Source of the DNA: Nisaea sediminum
GTDB taxonomy: Bacteria > Pseudomonadota > Alphaproteobacteria > Thalassobaculales > Thalassobaculaceae
Length of the DNA stretch: 64,000 bases
Direction: 5' to 3'
NCBI RefSeq assembly: GCF_014904705.1
Contig: NZ_JACZCQ010000014.1
Location: 1-64,000 of the forward strand
This document shows positions 42,343-51,683 of this stretch, one piece after another (the stretch's first letter is position 1; each line of letters begins with the position of its first letter). A program made the translations under genes and the position numbers. Below the pieces are notes generated by a model that had not been told where the DNA came from, searched no databases, and saw only the letters and a list, made by a program, of their open reading frames with translations.

Positions 42343-44247
42343 ATGACGCGCGCAAGCAGCGGTGACGGTGGAGATCCGATCGGTCGTCTGAAACAGGTTC
42401 TGCAGGGACGGGCCGGCGGGGAGCATCAGCGCGCTGCCCGGCGTAGTCTGGCGATGATCGATCCGTCCGAAGCCGGCCGCTGGGCGGCTCTCGCCGGGAG
42501 CTGGCCCGAGCGTGGGCACGAGTTCCTGTCACGAGCGCTCGTTGCCGGTCCGGAGGATTTCCGGCTCCATGTGAACCTTTCGAACAAAATGCTTCAGCGC
42601 GGAGCTGTTCCTGCGGCGGTCGCGGCGCTCAAACGGGCGGCCTTGCTGGAGCCTGGGCATGGGCGTGTTTTCGGAAATCTCGGGGCCCTGGCGGAAAGTG
42701 CGGCGAAGGCCCGGGAGCTTCAGGCCAGAGCTTGGGTCTGGAGTAGCGCCTCGGGTCCAGGCGCCGGATGCGCCATTGCCGAACGTCAGCTTGAACGGGG
42801 CCGGGTGGTTGAAGCGCTTGAAAACGTGTTGGCGGCACTACGGCAGGATCCCAGATCGAGTGAGGCATGGCGGCTACGCGGCATCATTCATCAACGATTT
42901 CATGAGATTCCGGAGAGCCGTCTCTGCCTTTGCCGATCGATCCTTTGCGATCCGTCCGCCGTGAACGGATATATCGCGGCGGCCGGGAATCTTATCGATT
43001 CCAGAAAATTTCCCGGCGCGCGGCGGTTGCTCGGATTCGCGGAAATTGTCGCGCCCGGCTCGCAAGCGGTCGCGATGAACCGCGCCGCGATCCTCGAAAG
43101 ATCCGGAGACCTTGATGGGGCTCTCGCCCTGTCCCGCGGCCAGGTGATTGTCGATCCGGCGAACGCCGAACGGTATTTTACCTTCGGGACAATCCATATG
43201 GAGCTGGGCTCGGTTGATGCGGCATTGAAATATCTGATGCGGGCGACACAGCTGACGCCGGATGACCTGCGCTTCCAGAACAACCTTGCTCTCGCGCTGC
43301 TCAAGTCAGGACGCTACGCTGAAGGTCTGAAAGCGTACGAAAACCGATGGTTCACTCCCCTGGAAGCGCCTTTGGGAGAGCGGACGCTCTGGCCCAGGGC
43401 CTCGTTCGACCTGCCGCTCTGGGAGAGCGGCCGAATCGCCGACAGAGAGATTCTGATCTGGGGAGAGCAAGGTCTGGGGGACGAGGTTTGGGGATTGTCC
43501 TACCTGACCGCGCTTCGCGGTCGCCCGGAGCGTTTCACGGTCGAGGTCGATGCGCGCCTGGTGCCGCTGGTCGAGAGATCTTTTCCGTTCGCGAAAGTTG
43601 TGGCCAGGCGTCCCGATGCGGACCTCGACATTTCCGGGTTCCAGTCGCAACTGCCGCTGCTCAGCCTTCCGCACAGGCTGGGACTGGAAACGAAAAGGAC
43701 TCCCTCGGCCTGGCTGCGGACCGATTCTGGCCGGGTCGCGCGCCTTCGCCGGACAATGTCCGCGGACGGCAGATACGACCTGGTTGGTCTCGCATGGCGC
43801 AGCATCAAGCCGCTACAGCATCGGTCGTTCGAAATGGAGATCGAACGGTTTGCCTCACTGAGCGCGATCGAACGCATTCGATTCGTCCCGCTGCAATACG
43901 GAATGGACGACGCTGACCGGAACCGACTTGAAGCGGTATTGGGCGACGACCGCATCGCTTGGCCCGAATTCGATGTCAGGGACGATCTCGAAGCGCTGGC
44001 CGAAGCGCTTGCGGCGATTGATCTGGTCGCAACCATCGCGACGGCCCTGGTTCCGATGGCCAACGCCGTTGGAACGCCGTCGGTCGTCCTGCTGCGCGAG
44101 CAACAGAAAGACTGGAGATACCGGGTGGGAGCAGCGGTTTCCCCGGTGCTTCCCCTCAGCGTGCTGCAATGGCCGTCCGATGCGACGCCGGAGGAAGCGT
44201 TGCTCGACGCAGTGAGGCTTCGCCTTCCGAAGGTTCAGGGTGGCTGA
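42343..44247 (+). CDS. TPR-repeat protein fused to GT9/GT41-like glycosyltransferase domain, copy 1
   Basis: A 634-residue protein. Residues about 40-320 are TPR-like helical hairpins ('GHEFLSRALVAGPEDFRLH', 'ALKYLMRATQLTPDDLRF'). The C-terminal half is GT-B-like, with 'GEQGLGDEVWGLSY' and, near the end, 'ANAVGTPSVVLLREQQKDWRYR', where the GT9/GT41 donor site lies. This plan is shared by four other genes in the window (47943, 50344, 56339, 60584). TPR-GT fusions are known to glycosylate proteins in the cytoplasm. Follows the oxidoreductase gene by 24 bp; next comes the 440-bp leader of the RTX gene. Confidence 0.8.
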   Translation: MTRASSGDGGDPIGRLKQVLQGRAGGEHQRAARRSLAMIDPSEAGRWAALAGSWPERGHEFLSRALVAGPEDFRLHVNLSNKMLQRGAVPAAVAALKRAALLEPGHGRVFGNLGALAESAAKARELQARAWVWSSASGPGAGCAIAERQLERGRVVEALENVLAALRQDPRSSEAWRLRGIIHQRFHEIPESRLCLCRSILCDPSAVNGYIAAAGNLIDSRKFPGARRLLGFAEIVAPGSQAVAMNRAAILERSGDLDGALALSRGQVIVDPANAERYFTFGTIHMELGSVDAALKYLMRATQLTPDDLRFQNNLALALLKSGRYAEGLKAYENRWFTPLEAPLGERTLWPRASFDLPLWESGRIADREILIWGEQGLGDEVWGLSYLTALRGRPERFTVEVDARLVPLVERSFPFAKVVARRPDADLDISGFQSQLPLLSLPHRLGLETKRTPSAWLRTDSGRVARLRRTMSADGRYDLVGLAWRSIKPLQHRSFEMEIERFASLSAIERIRFVPLQYGMDDADRNRLEAVLGDDRIAWPEFDVRDDLEALAEALAAIDLVATIATALVPMANAVGTPSVVLLREQQKDWRYRVGAAVSPVLPLSVLQWPSDATPEEALLDAVRLRLPKVQGG

Positions 44248-44511
44248 CGTTCCGCTCGTTCGGGCGCGTCTGTTGCCGAGAAGTCACGGTCTAGGACCGG
44301 AATTCCAGCTGAATTGCCCGATATCGGATAATTTCCCTCTGCGCGGAGATGCCCGATCCATCGCATGACAGATGTATGACGGTTGTGATCGGCGCTTAGT
44401 CGTCTGAAAAAAAACAAAAATATCTGCGATCATGGAATTAACGCAAAGTGAGAAGGTGGACTCGAACGGTCTTTCGGGATCGGTGTGGCAGCGGGCTAAA
44501 ACCGCCGTCTA

Positions 44512-44538
44512 ACCGCTTGCGTTCATTAGGCAAGCGGT
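44512..44538. repeat. 9-bp inverted repeat overlapping candidate RTX promoter
   Basis: Perfect arms ACCGCTTGC (44512-44520) and GCAAGCGGT (44530-44538) around a nine-base AT-rich spacer. It spans the region between candidate -35 and -10 boxes and could be an operator; it might instead be a terminator for the preceding gene, but no T-run follows. Confidence 0.5.
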
Positions 44539-44633
44539 GTAATAAACCACCCGAGCCGTTTCGTCGCGGCTAGTAATAGGACTGGCGTTCGCTTGGTGTG
44601 CAGGATTTTTTGGTTGACGAAATCCGACTGCAG

Positions 44634-44661
44634 CACCAAAGCTAACCCAGACAGTTTGGTG
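44634..44661 (+). repeat. 7-bp inverted repeat in the RTX mRNA leader
   Basis: CACCAAA (44634-44640) and TTTGGTG (44655-44661) with a 14-base loop, ending 19 bases before the AGGGGG ribosome-binding site; GCTAAC is also repeated directly at 44641-44646 and 44672-44677. Possible leader hairpin that stabilises the mRNA or tunes translation. Confidence 0.4.
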
Positions 44662-44689
44662 TAGCTTTGATGCTAACTAGGGGGTTGTA

Positions 44690-46300
44690 ATGGCAACGAT
44701 AACGGGCACCAGTTCACCGGATACCATCACGGGTACGGGTAACGCTGATCAGATCACCGCACTGGGTGGGTCTGACATCGTCTCCGCGCTCGGTGGTGCG
44801 GATCTTATCTATGGTAACCAGGGCGGCGACACTGTTCTCGCTGGTTCTGGCGCCGATACCGTCTTCGGCGGTCAGGATGCGGACGTTCTGTCCGGTTCCG
44901 ACGGCAACGACGTTCTGTACGGTAACCTCGGCAACGACAGCATTCTTGGCGAAGGCGATTCTGACCTCGTGTATGGCGGTCAGGGCAATGACACGATCGA
45001 TGGCGGCTCTGGTGCCGACACCATCTTCGGTAACCTCGGCGGCGATTCCATCTCCGGCAACGACGGTTCCGACGTGATCTATGGCGGTGCCGGTAACGAC
45101 ACCATCTCCGGTGGCGCCAGCTCCGACCTGATCTACGGTAACTCCGAGCGTGATACGATTGTCGGCGGTGCCGGTTCCGACACCATCTTCGGTGGCGCCG
45201 ACAACGACGCGATCTCCGGCGGCGCGGATGCGGACCTGATCTATGGTAACCTCGGTGGCGACGTCATCCTCGGTTCGGGTGGTGCTGACACGCTTTACGG
45301 TGGTGCCGGTGCGGATACCCTCACCGCTGGTACCGGTGGCGCGATGTTCGGCGGTGCCGATAACGACGTCATCAGCGGCGCGGGTGGCAACGACCTGATC
45401 TATGGTAACACCGGTGCGGACGCGATCTCGGGTTTTGCCGGTGCGGACACCGTCTTCGGCGGCCAGGACAACGACACCATCTCCGGTGGTGACGGCAACG
45501 ACCTGATCTACGGTAACGCCGGTCTGGATACCATCTTCGGTTCGAGTGGTGCCGACACGCTGTACGGTGGTGCTGGTAACGACGTCGTCAACGGCGGTAG
45601 CGATGCCGACCGTCTGTTCGGCAACGCCGGTAACGACAACCTGCAGGGCACGATCGGTGCGGATACGCTTTATGCCGGCGACGGCGAAGACACCCTCTCC
45701 GCTCTCGGCAACCTGACCACCGTCCTGATGTATGGTGGTGCCGGTAACGACCTGTTCTACGCGGGTACCGGTGGCGACACTCTGTTCGGTGAAGACGGCA
45801 ACGATATCATGTATGCCGCAGGCACTAACGGAGATCTGATCTCCGGCGGCGCTGGCAACGATATCATCTATGCCTCGAGCGCTGGCGACGACACGATCTA
45901 CGGCGGCGACGGCAACGACGTCCTCTATGCCGATGGTGGTGCGACCGGTGGTACCGATCTGCTGTATGGTGACGGTGGTAGCGATACCTTCGTGATCAAC
46001 GACATCTCTCTGGCGGCCCCGGCGACAGACATCCAGGCTGGTGCAACCGTTGCCAATATCTTCTCGTTCGAAGATGGCAGCGATATCATCAACCTCTCTG
46101 GCTTCGGCTTCTCGAGCGGTGGTCTCCCGGCCTTTGCGACGTCTGCTGCCGGTATCACCGGTGCGGCGAACTCGATCACGCAGGTCTCCGGCTCCAACTC
46201 CGTGCTCGTCGGTATCAACGGTACTGCTGGTACCGACTACGCGGTGATCCGGGTCTTCGGTGTCACGACCCTGGACCTGAACGACTTCACCTTCAGCTAA
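44690..46300 (+). CDS. RTX-type calcium-binding surface/secreted protein (T1SS substrate)
   Basis: A 536-residue protein composed almost entirely of Gly-Asp-Asn repeats of the RTX kind (GGxGxDxux, here many 'YGNxGxD' and 'DLIYGN' units) from about residue 20 to 440, with no Cys. Such repeats fold as calcium-bound beta-rolls outside the cell. There is no N-terminal signal peptide; the C-terminal 90 residues are more hydrophobic and end 'LDLNDFTFS', like an uncleaved type I secretion signal. Codons are strongly biased toward GGT, AAC and GAC, unlike neighbours, which suggests high expression. A matching ABC transporter and HlyD lie at 51684-54848. S-layer or adhesive surface protein are both possible. 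Confidence 0.9.
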   Translation: MATITGTSSPDTITGTGNADQITALGGSDIVSALGGADLIYGNQGGDTVLAGSGADTVFGGQDADVLSGSDGNDVLYGNLGNDSILGEGDSDLVYGGQGNDTIDGGSGADTIFGNLGGDSISGNDGSDVIYGGAGNDTISGGASSDLIYGNSERDTIVGGAGSDTIFGGADNDAISGGADADLIYGNLGGDVILGSGGADTLYGGAGADTLTAGTGGAMFGGADNDVISGAGGNDLIYGNTGADAISGFAGADTVFGGQDNDTISGGDGNDLIYGNAGLDTIFGSSGADTLYGGAGNDVVNGGSDADRLFGNAGNDNLQGTIGADTLYAGDGEDTLSALGNLTTVLMYGGAGNDLFYAGTGGDTLFGEDGNDIMYAAGTNGDLISGGAGNDIIYASSAGDDTIYGGDGNDVLYADGGATGGTDLLYGDGGSDTFVINDISLAAPATDIQAGATVANIFSFEDGSDIINLSGFGFSSGGLPAFATSAAGITGAANSITQVSGSNSVLVGINGTAGTDYAVIRVFGVTTLDLNDFTFS

Positions 46301-46325
46301 GTTCAGGTTCTAGACATAAAGCGTG

Positions 46326-46352
46326 CGGGCGGACCATTCGGTCCGCCCGTTT
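46326..46352 (+). terminator. Intrinsic terminator after the RTX gene
   Basis: A perfect 10-base stem CGGGCGGACC/GGTCCGCCCG (46326-46335 and 46340-46349) with loop ATTC, followed by TTT. It lies 25 bases after the stop codon and 21 bases before the next start, and would let the RTX gene be expressed at a high level independently of the cytidylyltransferase gene downstream. Confidence 0.8.
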
Positions 46353-46372
46353 GCGTTAAAGAGATCATTTCA

Positions 46373-47068
46373 GTGAAAAACGCAAAGGACGTGGTCGCCA
46401 TCATTCCCGCGCGCTGCGGATCGAAACGTGTTCCACAAAAGAACCGCCTCGTCATAGGCGACAGATCCCTCCTGGACAGAACCGCCGGCTGCATCGAGCG
46501 CTCGGGCTGTATTGACCGGATCATCCTTTCCACCGACGATCCGGATCTTGCCCGGGACGCAGCTTCTTACCCAAGCATTCGGGTCGCCGCCCGCCCGGAC
46601 CGCCTCGCTGGCGATGACGCAACAACCGAAGACGTGATCCGGCACCTGATCCGGACCGAAAACCTTGCAAAGAGCACAATCGTCCTCCTGCAACTGACGT
46701 CGCCCTTTCGTACAGGTAGAGATATCGCGGAGCTTCTTGAGGAAATGCGCAAAACAGCAGCCAAAAGTGGTGTCGCTGTCTGCCGCTGGCGCCTGCCGCC
46801 CTCGCCGCCCTTTGGGGAGGTTTCAGACATGCATGTTTTGGGACGTTCACCCCGAATTGACTACTCGCCGATGAGGTCCATCCACAATGAACATTGGGCC
46901 ATCAACGGTGCGATGTACATTTTTCAAGCAGACGAGTTCGGCAGATCGGGAAAATTCTACGACGAAAATTCAGCCATTCATGTTATGCCGAACTGGCGCT
47001 CAATTGACATTGACTATCAAGACGATGTCGAAATCGCAACAGCCATAGCGAAAGCCCGCAATCTCTAG
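46373..47068 (+). CDS. CMP-nonulosonate (acylneuraminate) cytidylyltransferase, second copy
   Basis: A 231-residue NeuA/PseF-type enzyme with the CTP-binding signature 'PARCGSKRVPQKN' at 12-24, 'RIILSTDDPDLARD' and 'VLLQLTSPFRTGRDI', and 'NGAMYIF' and 'DIDYQDDVEIA' later. It is clearly distinct from the copy at 20640 and may act on a different acid. GTG start. Placed directly behind the RTX gene terminator and convergent with the FkbM gene. AT-richer than most of the island. Confidence 0.9.
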   Translation: MKNAKDVVAIIPARCGSKRVPQKNRLVIGDRSLLDRTAGCIERSGCIDRIILSTDDPDLARDAASYPSIRVAARPDRLAGDDATTEDVIRHLIRTENLAKSTIVLLQLTSPFRTGRDIAELLEEMRKTAAKSGVAVCRWRLPPSPPFGEVSDMHVLGRSPRIDYSPMRSIHNEHWAINGAMYIFQADEFGRSGKFYDENSAIHVMPNWRSIDIDYQDDVEIATAIAKARNL

Positions 47069-47100
47069 GACTGGGCGAAAACAAGCGGAACTGTCCGTGG

Positions 47101-47946
47101 CTAGATATCCTCGATCTCTCTAAAATGATCCGCACATCGCAGAGATAGTATATTGCCGTCGGTAATTTCCCTTGAGGAGAAACCGCATTCCTCCAGGAGA
47201 CTAAGGATTTCCGCCTTGCGGGGATTTTGCTCCACACCAATTCGATACTCCCAGAGAACGCCAGCAACCCGGCCGGAAACAAGCAACTCACGTCCGCCGG
47301 ACAGAACATCCAGCTCCCGACCCTCCGTATCGATCTTCAGCCAGACGGGGCGGTGAGCAAACGCGTCTGCCTGAAGGCCGGAAAGTAAAGAATCGAGTTT
47401 CCGCACTTCCACTTCAATCTCGGGGCTCCCGGCCCCGGAAACCTGGGTAACAAGATGGTGACCCATGCTCGAATTGAGCCGAAGCCGTCCCGATCCTGTG
47501 CCGCGCCCAAGGGCGCATTCGAGACACTGAACCCGGCTTCTGATCCCCGCGAGAGCGACATTTTCAACCAGGATCGAAAAATTATCGGGAGAGGGTTCTA
47601 TCGCGACACAGAGGATACCGGGAAAGCGCTCGCACAGGACGAGCGGATAGAGCCCAAAATGCGCGCCGATATCGATGAAAATGGCGTCGTCCGAAAGGAA
47701 ATGGGCCAGAACCGCACGTTCGCGAGCTTCGAAACCCGACTGGTGAAACTCCTCGAAAACAAAGCGTTGGAGACCCGGGTCCGAGAGCTGGCCCTCAGGA
47801 AACCGCAAAACGGGACCGGCTTCCGAATCCCCCAACAGTTTCAGCGGCAGATGAAAATACCCACCGTGAAAAAGCCGCTTGGGAAGCCTAAGAACATCAG
47901 GTTCATTCACTACAACCTGTCCATCCGATTTCATTCCGGCAGTCAT
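47101..47946 (-). CDS. FkbM-family methyltransferase
   Basis: A 281-residue SAM-dependent O-methyltransferase. 'FIDIGAHFGLYPLVL' is motif I, 'VAIEPSPDNFSILVEN' the second block, and 'LKIDTEGRELDVLSGG' the family's IDTEG mark. FkbM proteins methylate hydroxyls on sugars and polyketides. Its ATG overlaps the stop of the large TPR-GT gene (ATGA), so it is the last gene of an operon that also carries the type I secretion genes. An internal ATG at 47934 is a less likely start. Confidence 0.9.
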   Translation of the reverse strand: MTAGMKSDGQVVVNEPDVLRLPKRLFHGGYFHLPLKLLGDSEAGPVLRFPEGQLSDPGLQRFVFEEFHQSGFEARERAVLAHFLSDDAIFIDIGAHFGLYPLVLCERFPGILCVAIEPSPDNFSILVENVALAGIRSRVQCLECALGRGTGSGRLRLNSSMGHHLVTQVSGAGSPEIEVEVRKLDSLLSGLQADAFAHRPVWLKIDTEGRELDVLSGGRELLVSGRVAGVLWEYRIGVEQNPRKAEILSLLEECGFSSREITDGNILSLRCADHFREIEDI

Positions 47947-50315
47947 GCCCGTCGCGAAAGAAGCCAGCCCCGCGCCTCCAACAGATCGTCATGAATACGG
48001 CTAATAACGTCTTCCCAACCCACGCGCGGATCCCTGAAGCAGAGCTTGATCTCGGGGATCCACGGTATGTGCGGCGTCCCGAGCTGATGCCAGGTGGCCT
48101 TGAATTCCGACGTACGGAAGACCCATGTCGGTATCCCTAGAACGCCTCCCATAAATGCCGTGGAAGTCATCGGTGTCACCACGGCGTCTAACGCTGCTAT
48201 AAGGTCGATCACATCGCTTAAGTCGTCCTTCAGATCGAGCCCCTCGAACGTCGTCAATGTAATCCCGCGCGGAGACGCGGCGCTTTCAAACTGCTCAATC
48301 TCTTCTTCTTCAAACACGTACTGTAGATTGATCGCCACTGTATTATCCGGGAGGCTCGCCGCAAGTTCGTCAGGCGCCAGATATTGCAACTTCCGTGTCC
48401 GCGTTATTTGCCCGCTTCGCCACGCCACTCCGATTGCTGGCCGATCCCCAGAGGCAATTTCACGTACCTTGCTTTTCCAGTGTGCTACTCCGTCTGCGTC
48501 CGGGACGATCCAGCCGTGGCCTGCCACCCGGGGTTCGACTGCCAGAGCCCATCTCTCCCTGATCAAAGTCCTCAGCTCAGCCGTAAAGAGACTTGGCAAA
48601 TGCCCGATCGGGAGTTTGTAGAGAACATCGTCGGCGAGGAGACGGGGATCCACCGGAGCGTCCCGGCCTCTGAACTCGATCGAAGGGAAAGAGCGCTCGA
48701 ACACCGGAATAAGGCGCGGATCGCATTCGACAACAAGCTGACCGGGAACAATCATGTCAGCATAGCGCAGGAACCAAGAGAACATCAACTCGTCCCCCAT
48801 CCCCTGTTCCATATAAATAAGGGTCTTTTTTCCGGGAGGAAGCTTTTGAAGTGCCCATTCTCTCTGTGGGAACGGGCGTTTCTGCGAGGGAAAGTTTTTT
48901 TGCGCCCAACGGCTACGGTAATTGTGAAACCCTTGCTCGATAGCACCGATGGTCAGCTGATTGAACGCTACTCCCATCCGGGCGACGGCATCTCTCGGGT
49001 GATATTCCAGCTGTCTGAGACCGGCTTCGATGGCCTTTCCCAAATTACCCAGCCCACGGTAGGCCATCGCAAGATTTGTGTGTCCGGACTGTAGAGACGG
49101 ATCGCAGACTAAGGCGCGCTTGGCAGCTACTACTCCTGGTTCGGGGTCCAGCATTATCGAATTTGACACTGAATAGGCACTCAGTGCCTTAGCATAAGCA
49201 GGCTCCATGAGAATCGCCCGTCGGACCATCGGATAGGCCGTCTCCGCGAAAGATTTCTCATTGAAATGGCTCGCGATGTTGTAGAGGAGCCGCGGACTTG
49301 CTTTGAACTTGTCCGCCAGCCGTTCGAGATAGACTAGGCATATCTCCTGATCCACGAACTTGAGGGCAATGGCGGCATCGTTGGCGGTATGATCCTCAAC
49401 ATTCGGGAGAATGGCCGCGACCTTTGCCCATCGGAGGAGCCACTCCGCGTTCTGTTGCGCAAATTCGTGCTCGTTCGGCAATATCGCCCGCATCCCCATC
49501 CGATCGTCTGGATGCCAGATCAGTGCCCGGCGGGCCGCGTTTCTGATCGCGCTCTGGTCATGCTTGAGTTCCAGATGATAAGCGGCGGCATAGCCAAGGC
49601 TTTTGCCTCCGCTCCGTACGATCAGTTCATGCGACGCCAGGACACTTTCAAGCGCTGTTTGATGTCCGTAACGCAGAATCCAGCGAAATACCTTCCGTGC
49701 GAGCCAATCCTCTGCAAACAGGACATGTGCCGTTTCCAGGATTAAGTTCTCGACGTCCTCGGAAGACCCGGGATTCGCGCCTCTTTCGAGCAAGTTGCTG
49801 ACGACCTTAGCCGGATCGCTGTCCCGGTCAGAAATCTGAGGAGCGATGCATAACCAACTGATGGCCCGGCATATCCGCCCGCAATTTCCGAAGGCGATGC
49901 CGACGAGCATCGCGACGTCTCTGTGGAAGTTCACCCACTCCGCGGCGGATTCACTGGACATCAGATCCACGATCCTGTCCCATTGTGAAAGCTGGCCGAA
50001 GCAGCCAACCGCTCGACGCCGTGCGTCGCGCGAAAGTGCGGACCCGCTATTGGCCACTCTTACATAATGGCCGGCTGCTGACTCGATGTCTCCGTTGAGC
50101 TCAAAAGCCATCGCGAGGCGATAGAGGCCGTTCTCGGAGTAGGGCGGCCCGGAAATCGCGGATCGTTTGAAAAAGCGAAGAGCGGAGCGGATGTCCTGGC
50201 CCCGTATCAGTTGCTGACCAGTCAGATCCCAGGATATCGAATCGCTCGGAGTCTCAAGGAGCACGAATGCGTCTTTTCGGTCGATCGCGTCCAGGATTGC
50301 AGAAACGGCCACCAT
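47943..50315 (-). CDS. TPR-repeat protein fused to GT-B-like glycosyltransferase domain, copy 2
   Basis: A 790-residue protein, the longest of five related genes. The first 450 residues are TPR-like hairpins ('QDIRSALRFFKRSAISGP', 'NLAMAYRGLGNLGKAIEA'). From about residue 500 comes the glycosyltransferase part with 'YMEQGMGDELMFSWFLRY' and the C-terminal 'GVLGIPTWVFRTSEFKATW'. AAGG six bases before the ATG. It lies between the 50344 TPR-GT gene (28 bp) and FkbM (4-bp overlap), both on the same strand, downstream of the T1SS genes. Acceptor may be the RTX protein, by inference. Confidence 0.8.
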   Translation of the reverse strand: MVAVSAILDAIDRKDAFVLLETPSDSISWDLTGQQLIRGQDIRSALRFFKRSAISGPPYSENGLYRLAMAFELNGDIESAAGHYVRVANSGSALSRDARRRAVGCFGQLSQWDRIVDLMSSESAAEWVNFHRDVAMLVGIAFGNCGRICRAISWLCIAPQISDRDSDPAKVVSNLLERGANPGSSEDVENLILETAHVLFAEDWLARKVFRWILRYGHQTALESVLASHELIVRSGGKSLGYAAAYHLELKHDQSAIRNAARRALIWHPDDRMGMRAILPNEHEFAQQNAEWLLRWAKVAAILPNVEDHTANDAAIALKFVDQEICLVYLERLADKFKASPRLLYNIASHFNEKSFAETAYPMVRRAILMEPAYAKALSAYSVSNSIMLDPEPGVVAAKRALVCDPSLQSGHTNLAMAYRGLGNLGKAIEAGLRQLEYHPRDAVARMGVAFNQLTIGAIEQGFHNYRSRWAQKNFPSQKRPFPQREWALQKLPPGKKTLIYMEQGMGDELMFSWFLRYADMIVPGQLVVECDPRLIPVFERSFPSIEFRGRDAPVDPRLLADDVLYKLPIGHLPSLFTAELRTLIRERWALAVEPRVAGHGWIVPDADGVAHWKSKVREIASGDRPAIGVAWRSGQITRTRKLQYLAPDELAASLPDNTVAINLQYVFEEEEIEQFESAASPRGITLTTFEGLDLKDDLSDVIDLIAALDAVVTPMTSTAFMGGVLGIPTWVFRTSEFKATWHQLGTPHIPWIPEIKLCFRDPRVGWEDVISRIHDDLLEARGWLLSRRA

Positions 50316-50343
50316 TTAGTCCTTTGTCACTCAAATCAGAATT

Positions 50344-51660
50344 TTATTGGCTGCGTTCCGAGGGTTTTGCAAGGAAATGATCCAGCTCCTCTCCAACCCG
50401 GTCTATGAGATCCGGCCAGCCGTCGGTGATGCGGAAAAGCCGGACGGAATCGTACCAGAGACTCTCGTTTCCCTCGGCAAGCCAGCGCCAGTCCGGCTGG
50501 TGTCCGATCATGAGCCAGGTCGGAACACCGAGGGCGCCGGCAAGATGTGCCAGACTGGTATCCACGGAAATGATGAGGTCGAACGAGAGAAGCTGCTCCG
50601 CTACGTCCGCAAACGTGGCATCCGGCTCACAGATGGGACGGAGCCGTGAAAGCTGCTCGTGGGTTTCAGAAGAAAGATCGAAAGGTAGTGCGTAGAACTC
50701 GACGTCGGGCAAGGTCTTGATCAGGCGGGCGAACAGATCCGGCGGACAGGATCTGACCGCATCCCGGGAGTTTTGCGGATTGCCTTTCCAGGCGAGTGCA
50801 ATTTTCTTTTTGCTGGAAAGCTCGGAAGCGATGCGTGCCACAGCATCTGGCGGTGCCGTGAGATACGCGGAACGCAAAGGAATGTTGTCCGGCCGTGTGT
50901 TGAATAGTCTGGGCAGGCTCATGGCCATGACGGTGTAATCGAACGAGACCTTGTCATTGTCGAGCGCGACCTCGTCGATTGCGGGCATCCATGCGCAAAG
51001 CTTTTCCAGGAGCTCTCGGGTGAAAAATGTGACGCGCGCACCCTTGTCCTTGAGGAGCGCGCAATAGCGCAAGAATTGGATATGGTCGCCATGTCCCTGT
51101 TCGCCGACCACGAGGACGTTTTTTCCGCGCAGATCGGCGGTACCGTCCCAGATCTTTTCTTTTCCGATCGATTTTTCGAGGGAAACCGCACCTTCGCGCA
51201 GATCGTACAAGGCAAATCCCTCTTCCCATTTGCCGAGCCGCAACAGGGTAATGCCAAGCGCGATGGCAGTAGCCCGGTCATCCGGGGCGATTGAGAGTGC
51301 CCGACGATACCATCGTGCCGCACCGGAAAAATCGCCAAGCATCGAGCATGCATGGGCGAATTGGGCGGGTGCAAAGGGGATATCCGGTCTGTAAGTCATC
51401 AGCCGGGTCAGGCAACACGATGCCTTTGCCGGTTCGTTTGTCTCGTTATAGAGACGGCCTAATCCGCTCAGGCCTCTGATAGAGAAGCTCTTTTTCCGGA
51501 GCGCCTCATCGAAAAGGCGCTCCGCAATGGGAAAGTTCTTCTTTCTCAAGGCCTCTTCGGCGGTCGAGAGGATAATTCGCAGTGGCAAAGACCGAACGGT
51601 TACTTCGGTACCCGTACTCACATCAGCTCTCTCATCTCCGTCAGCCGCACGCTTAGACAT
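50344..51660 (-). CDS. TPR-repeat protein fused to GT9/GT41-like glycosyltransferase domain, copy 3
   Basis: A 438-residue member of the same family. TPR-like hairpins at about 28-160 ('AARWYRRALSIAPDDRAT'), then 'LVVGEQGHGDHIQFLRYC' and, at the C-terminus, 'HLAGALGVPTWLMIGHQPDW' and 'SVRLFR'. The last motif recurs in copies at 56339 and 60584. 23 bp after hlyD, so expected on the secretion transcript. Function as a protein glycosyltransferase is inferred from family. Confidence 0.82.
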   Translation of the reverse strand: MSKRAADGDERADVSTGTEVTVRSLPLRIILSTAEEALRKKNFPIAERLFDEALRKKSFSIRGLSGLGRLYNETNEPAKASCCLTRLMTYRPDIPFAPAQFAHACSMLGDFSGAARWYRRALSIAPDDRATAIALGITLLRLGKWEEGFALYDLREGAVSLEKSIGKEKIWDGTADLRGKNVLVVGEQGHGDHIQFLRYCALLKDKGARVTFFTRELLEKLCAWMPAIDEVALDNDKVSFDYTVMAMSLPRLFNTRPDNIPLRSAYLTAPPDAVARIASELSSKKKIALAWKGNPQNSRDAVRSCPPDLFARLIKTLPDVEFYALPFDLSSETHEQLSRLRPICEPDATFADVAEQLLSFDLIISVDTSLAHLAGALGVPTWLMIGHQPDWRWLAEGNESLWYDSVRLFRITDGWPDLIDRVGEELDHFLAKPSERSQ

Positions 51661-51683
51661 ACTGATCCATCAGCATGTTTGGA

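Larger units (their letters stand above)
44248..44689 (+). promoter_or_regulatory. 442-bp leader/promoter region of the RTX gene
   Basis: No gene is present. The stretch is AT-richer than its surroundings. From left: an A-run at about 44406-44420; an inverted repeat ACCGCTTGC-N9-GCAAGCGGT at 44512-44538; a candidate promoter TTGCGT (44517-44522), 17 bases, TAATAA (44540-44545) that the palindrome overlaps; a second inverted repeat CACCAAA/TTTGGTG at 44634-44661; and a good ribosome-binding site AGGGGG seven bases before the ATG. If the promoter is right, transcripts start near 44552 and carry a leader of about 140 nt. Promoter hexamers match only half of the consensus, so this is tentative. 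Confidence 0.45.

Noticed and set aside
44690-46300. Repeated DNA looking like a satellite or CRISPR-like array
   Set aside because: The repeats keep one open frame and translate as RTX units with variable spacing; there are no constant repeats with unique spacers.
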